From Nodularia sphaerocarpa UHCC 0038 (GTDB taxonomy: Bacteria; Cyanobacteriota; Cyanobacteriia; Cyanobacteriales; Nostocaceae): a stretch of DNA of 64,000 nucleotides. How positions within the stretch are numbered: the stretch's first letter is position 1; the number at the start of each line of letters is the position of its first letter. Shown in pieces: positions 61,551-64,000 of the stretch. The stretch spans positions 1,554,356-1,618,355 of the forward strand of contig NZ_CP060140.1 in the NCBI RefSeq assembly GCF_022376295.1, written 5' to 3'. The notes under the pieces were generated by a model. That model worked only from the letters and a program-made list of their open reading frames with translations, ran no database searches and was not told where the DNA came from. Both the position numbers and the translations under genes were made by a program.

Positions 61551-63998
61551 ATGCCAACTATTAAATATTTGTCTTTAAATCGGCTGCGAGTTCAAGGAAA
61601 GTTTTTTTTTGCAGGTGAAGAGAAAGTTTTTTTAAAGGGAGTGAGTTATGGTCCTTTCATCACTGGAACTCACGGCGCACCCTTACCAGAGGAACCCGTT
61701 ATTGAGAAAGACTTTGAACTCATGCAAGAAATAGGTGTGAACTGTATACGAGTGTATATTGTTCCACCGGGCTGGTTCTTAGAATTAGCTGAGTTTTATG
61801 GTTTGCGAGTTCTGGTTGGGATTCCCTGGTCACAACACATTACATTTTTAGATTCAGAAGCACTCAAGTCAGAAATTCGTCAGACCATCGCCCATGCAGT
61901 GCAAGCTTGTCGCCATTATCCAGCCGCATTTGCTTATTTAGTCGGCAACGAAATCTCACCCGAAATTGTGCGCTGGTACGGAGCCGCCAAAATACAGGCA
62001 TTTTTGCAAGAATTGATGGCAATTGTCAAAGACAATGACCCCAATGCCCTGGTTAGCTATGCAAACTACCCTTGCACAGAATATCTCAATTTAGATTGCG
62101 TTGATTTTCTCTCTTTCAATGTATATCTGCACAGCGATCGCGATTTTCGAGGATATCTGTCTCGGTTGCATAATCTAGCAGTGGAGAAACCTTTAGTTTT
62201 TAGCGAATTTGGCGCTGATTCCATCCGTGAAGGACTAGATACACAAGCAGCAATTCTCTCCCAAAAACTAGCAGCTAGTTTTGAGATGGGTGTCGCCGGC
62301 ACATTTATCTTCTCCTGGACAGATGAATGGTTTACAGGTGGTCATGCAATTCAAGATTGGGCATTTGGCGTAGTCACAGAGAATCGCCAAAACAAACCAG
62401 CCTTTAAAGCAGTGCAGCACTATTATCAGGCTTCTTTACCCCCTGCATTAACAGCATATCCCCAAGTGTCTGTGATTGTCTGTGCTTATAATGCCGAGCG
62501 CACAATGGAAAGTTGTCTCGCATCCTTAGAAAAACTGAACTATCCCAATTATGAAGTAATCGTTGTTAATGATGGTTCCACAGACAGAACTCTAGAAATT
62601 TGCCAGCAATATCCTTACATCAAACTCATCTGTCAGCCCAATTACGGGTTAAGCGTCGCCCGCAATGTCGGACTAGAAGCCGCAACAGGAGAAATCATTG
62701 CCTACACCGATTCAGATTGTTATGCTGACCCCGACTGGCTCACTTACCTCGTAATCACATTTCAATCAACAGGGTTATCTGCTGTCGGAGGCCCCAACTT
62801 TCAGCCTCCAGAAGATTCCCTGATTCCCTCCTGCGTCGCAGTATCTCCCGGTTGTCCCACCCATGTGCTTCTGGGCGATGACACAGCAGAGCATATTGCA
62901 GGCTGCAACATGGCATTTCTTAAAAAAGCCCTCCAAGAAATAAATGGTTTTGACCCCCAGTTTCGCGCCGCAGGAGACGATATAGATATTTGCTGGCGAC
63001 TTCAGGATCTGGGATACACCATTGGTTTCAGCCCAGCAGCCATTGTTTGGCACTACCGACGCAACACAGTCAAAGATTATTTAAAGCAACAGCGCGGCTA
63101 CGGTAAAGCAGAAGCACTGGTTTATTTCAAACATCCCTATCGGTTTAATCTTTTCGGACAAGCTCGCTGGATGGGAAGGATTTATGGTGGTCTTGCTGCG
63201 GCGATGATTTTGCAGCCACCCGTCATCTACTCAAGGGTTCTCACTGCGGAAGCAGCCAGAGGAATCATTGCTTGGGAAAATGTATCGTTTGAATATTTGC
63301 CTGAGTTTCCTGTTCTGAAAAATATTAACATGGTGGTAGAGCCTGGTGAAAAAATTGCCATTGTCGGATCTACTGGAACTGGGAAATCTACCTTGGTCAA
63401 CCTGCTGGCAAGGTTCTATGATTCTCAACAAGGGCAGATTACAATTAATGGTAGAGATATTCGTGAATTCACCATCAAGTCTTTGCGAGATCAGATATCA
63501 ATGGTGTTGCAACCTCCCCTAGTTTTTCCGACAACGATCCGAGACAATATTGCTTATGGGCGATCGCATTCCACCCCAGAAGAAGTAATTGCAGCTGCAA
63601 AAGTGGCTCATATCCATGATTTCATTTGCCAACTTCCAGACGGATATGAAACCCTGATTGGTGAACAGGGTTCTACCTTGTCCGAAGGACAGAAGCAGCG
63701 CTTAACCATCGCTCGTGCCATTTTACGAGATACTCCAATCCTGATTTTGGATGAACCCACATCGGCGATGGATACGGAAACCGAAGCATTAGTGATGGAT
63801 GGGTTAGAGCAGTTAATGGTTGGTAAAACAACCTTCATAATTGCCCATCGTCTATCCACAATTCAACGTACTGATAAAATTATCGTCATGCAGTTCGGTC
63901 AAATTGTAGAGCAAGGAAGTTTTAATGAATTAATGGTTCAACAAGGAGTGTTTTCAACACTTTATCAAATGTCCTTCCGAGAACGCCAGTATCATTGA
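61551..63998 (+). CDS. Glycoside hydrolase-glycosyltransferase-ABC ATPase fusion protein
   Basis: The 815-residue protein has three parts. Residues about 1-295 form a TIM-barrel glycoside hydrolase (GH2/GH5-like) with candidate catalytic E134 (VGNEIS) and E219 (FSEFGAD). Residues about 302-560 are a GT2 glycosyltransferase (SVIVCAYNAERT, VVNDGSTDRT, YTDSDCYADPDW, DDIDICWRL). Residues about 570-810 are an exporter-type ABC ATPase with Walker A GSTGTGKST (606-614), signature LSEGQKQR (about 710), Walker B ILILDEPTS and H-loop IAHRLST. The usual C-terminus of such GH-GT2 proteins and the membrane domain of the ABC exporter are both missing. The junction near 63231-63250 is in frame. It looks like a deletion that joined two neighbouring genes. 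The stop is two bases before the window end. Confidence 0.88.
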   Translation: MPTIKYLSLNRLRVQGKFFFAGEEKVFLKGVSYGPFITGTHGAPLPEEPVIEKDFELMQEIGVNCIRVYIVPPGWFLELAEFYGLRVLVGIPWSQHITFLDSEALKSEIRQTIAHAVQACRHYPAAFAYLVGNEISPEIVRWYGAAKIQAFLQELMAIVKDNDPNALVSYANYPCTEYLNLDCVDFLSFNVYLHSDRDFRGYLSRLHNLAVEKPLVFSEFGADSIREGLDTQAAILSQKLAASFEMGVAGTFIFSWTDEWFTGGHAIQDWAFGVVTENRQNKPAFKAVQHYYQASLPPALTAYPQVSVIVCAYNAERTMESCLASLEKLNYPNYEVIVVNDGSTDRTLEICQQYPYIKLICQPNYGLSVARNVGLEAATGEIIAYTDSDCYADPDWLTYLVITFQSTGLSAVGGPNFQPPEDSLIPSCVAVSPGCPTHVLLGDDTAEHIAGCNMAFLKKALQEINGFDPQFRAAGDDIDICWRLQDLGYTIGFSPAAIVWHYRRNTVKDYLKQQRGYGKAEALVYFKHPYRFNLFGQARWMGRIYGGLAAAMILQPPVIYSRVLTAEAARGIIAWENVSFEYLPEFPVLKNINMVVEPGEKIAIVGSTGTGKSTLVNLLARFYDSQQGQITINGRDIREFTIKSLRDQISMVLQPPLVFPTTIRDNIAYGRSHSTPEEVIAAAKVAHIHDFICQLPDGYETLIGEQGSTLSEGQKQRLTIARAILRDTPILILDEPTSAMDTETEALVMDGLEQLMVGKTTFIIAHRLSTIQRTDKIIVMQFGQIVEQGSFNELMVQQGVFSTLYQMSFRERQYH

Positions 63999-64000
63999 CA

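Noticed and set aside
61551..63998. Fusion gene explained as two genes joined by a frameshift error
   Set aside because: The frame is open throughout and both parts are missing their membrane regions, so a single-base error cannot explain it; a deletion or assembly collapse remains possible.

Overview
The window is chromosomal DNA of a filamentous, probably heterocyst-forming cyanobacterium (Nostocales). The evidence is a ferredoxin-type nitrate assimilation operon with an NtcA promoter, cyanobacterial carotenoid genes (crtP-crtB), ndhD, sucrose synthase, many GCGATCGC (HIP1-like) octamers, heptameric tandem repeats and several families of very small dispersed repeats in almost every intergenic space. 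The species cannot be named from the sequence alone.

Layout. 0-5 kb: a truncated FHA-domain protein, a repeat-rich stretch with a decayed DJ-1/PfpI gene, narM, two unknown proteins sharing a Gly-Asn-Tyr motif, a one-spacer CRISPR remnant and a PsiE-like membrane protein. 5-16.3 kb, all on the minus strand: nirA-nrtA-nrtB-nrtC-nrtD-nrtP-narB, which takes up nitrate and reduces it to ammonium. It carries both known types of nitrate transporter and is headed by a textbook NtcA site with a TGCA-N5-TGCA element upstream. 16.7-22.4 kb, plus strand: ndhD, a solitary Tat-type Rieske protein, a HEAT-repeat protein, an exported beta-barrel-like protein and a small membrane protein. 22.6-26.8 kb, minus strand: an amino-acid-type ABC binding lipoprotein, tRNA-Ser(GCU) and crtP-crtB. 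27.3-30.2 kb: glycosyltransferase, methyltransferase and 2-oxoglutarate/Fe(II) oxygenase. 30.6-38.8 kb: a NagZ-like hexosaminidase, an InrS/CsoR-type metal sensor, an HtrA protease, an aldo/keto reductase and mfd. 38.9-41.5 kb: a small accessory patch with an RHH-like antitoxin/Doc pair, an AT-rich protein of possible abortive-infection type, an orphan UPF0175 protein and a small exported protein. 41.7-49.6 kb: a GDYXXLXY/DUF2157 pair, an RNA cytosine methyltransferase, a dynamin-like GTPase, an overlapping KGK-HNH pair and a second PsiE-like protein. 49.8-58.3 kb: a GH57/DUF3536 enzyme, a Ca2+/H+ antiporter, a peptidoglycan-binding protein and sucrose synthase. 58.8-64 kb: tRNA-His, a DUF4359 protein, the siroheme genes sirB-cobA (siroheme is the cofactor of NirA) and a three-part glycosidase/glycosyltransferase/ABC-ATPase fusion.

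Most interesting points: (i) the hybrid nirA-nrtABCD-nrtP-narB operon; (ii) the in-frame fusion of a GH-GT2 protein to the ATPase half of an ABC exporter at 61.5-64.0 kb, which looks like a deletion that removed both membrane regions; (iii) the paired GNY-motif proteins beside a dying CRISPR; (iv) small repeats nested in other repeats, supplying a ribosome binding site and extending reading frames. No complete, obviously new multi-gene system was found. The best leads for one are the GNY pair and the KGK-HNH pair.
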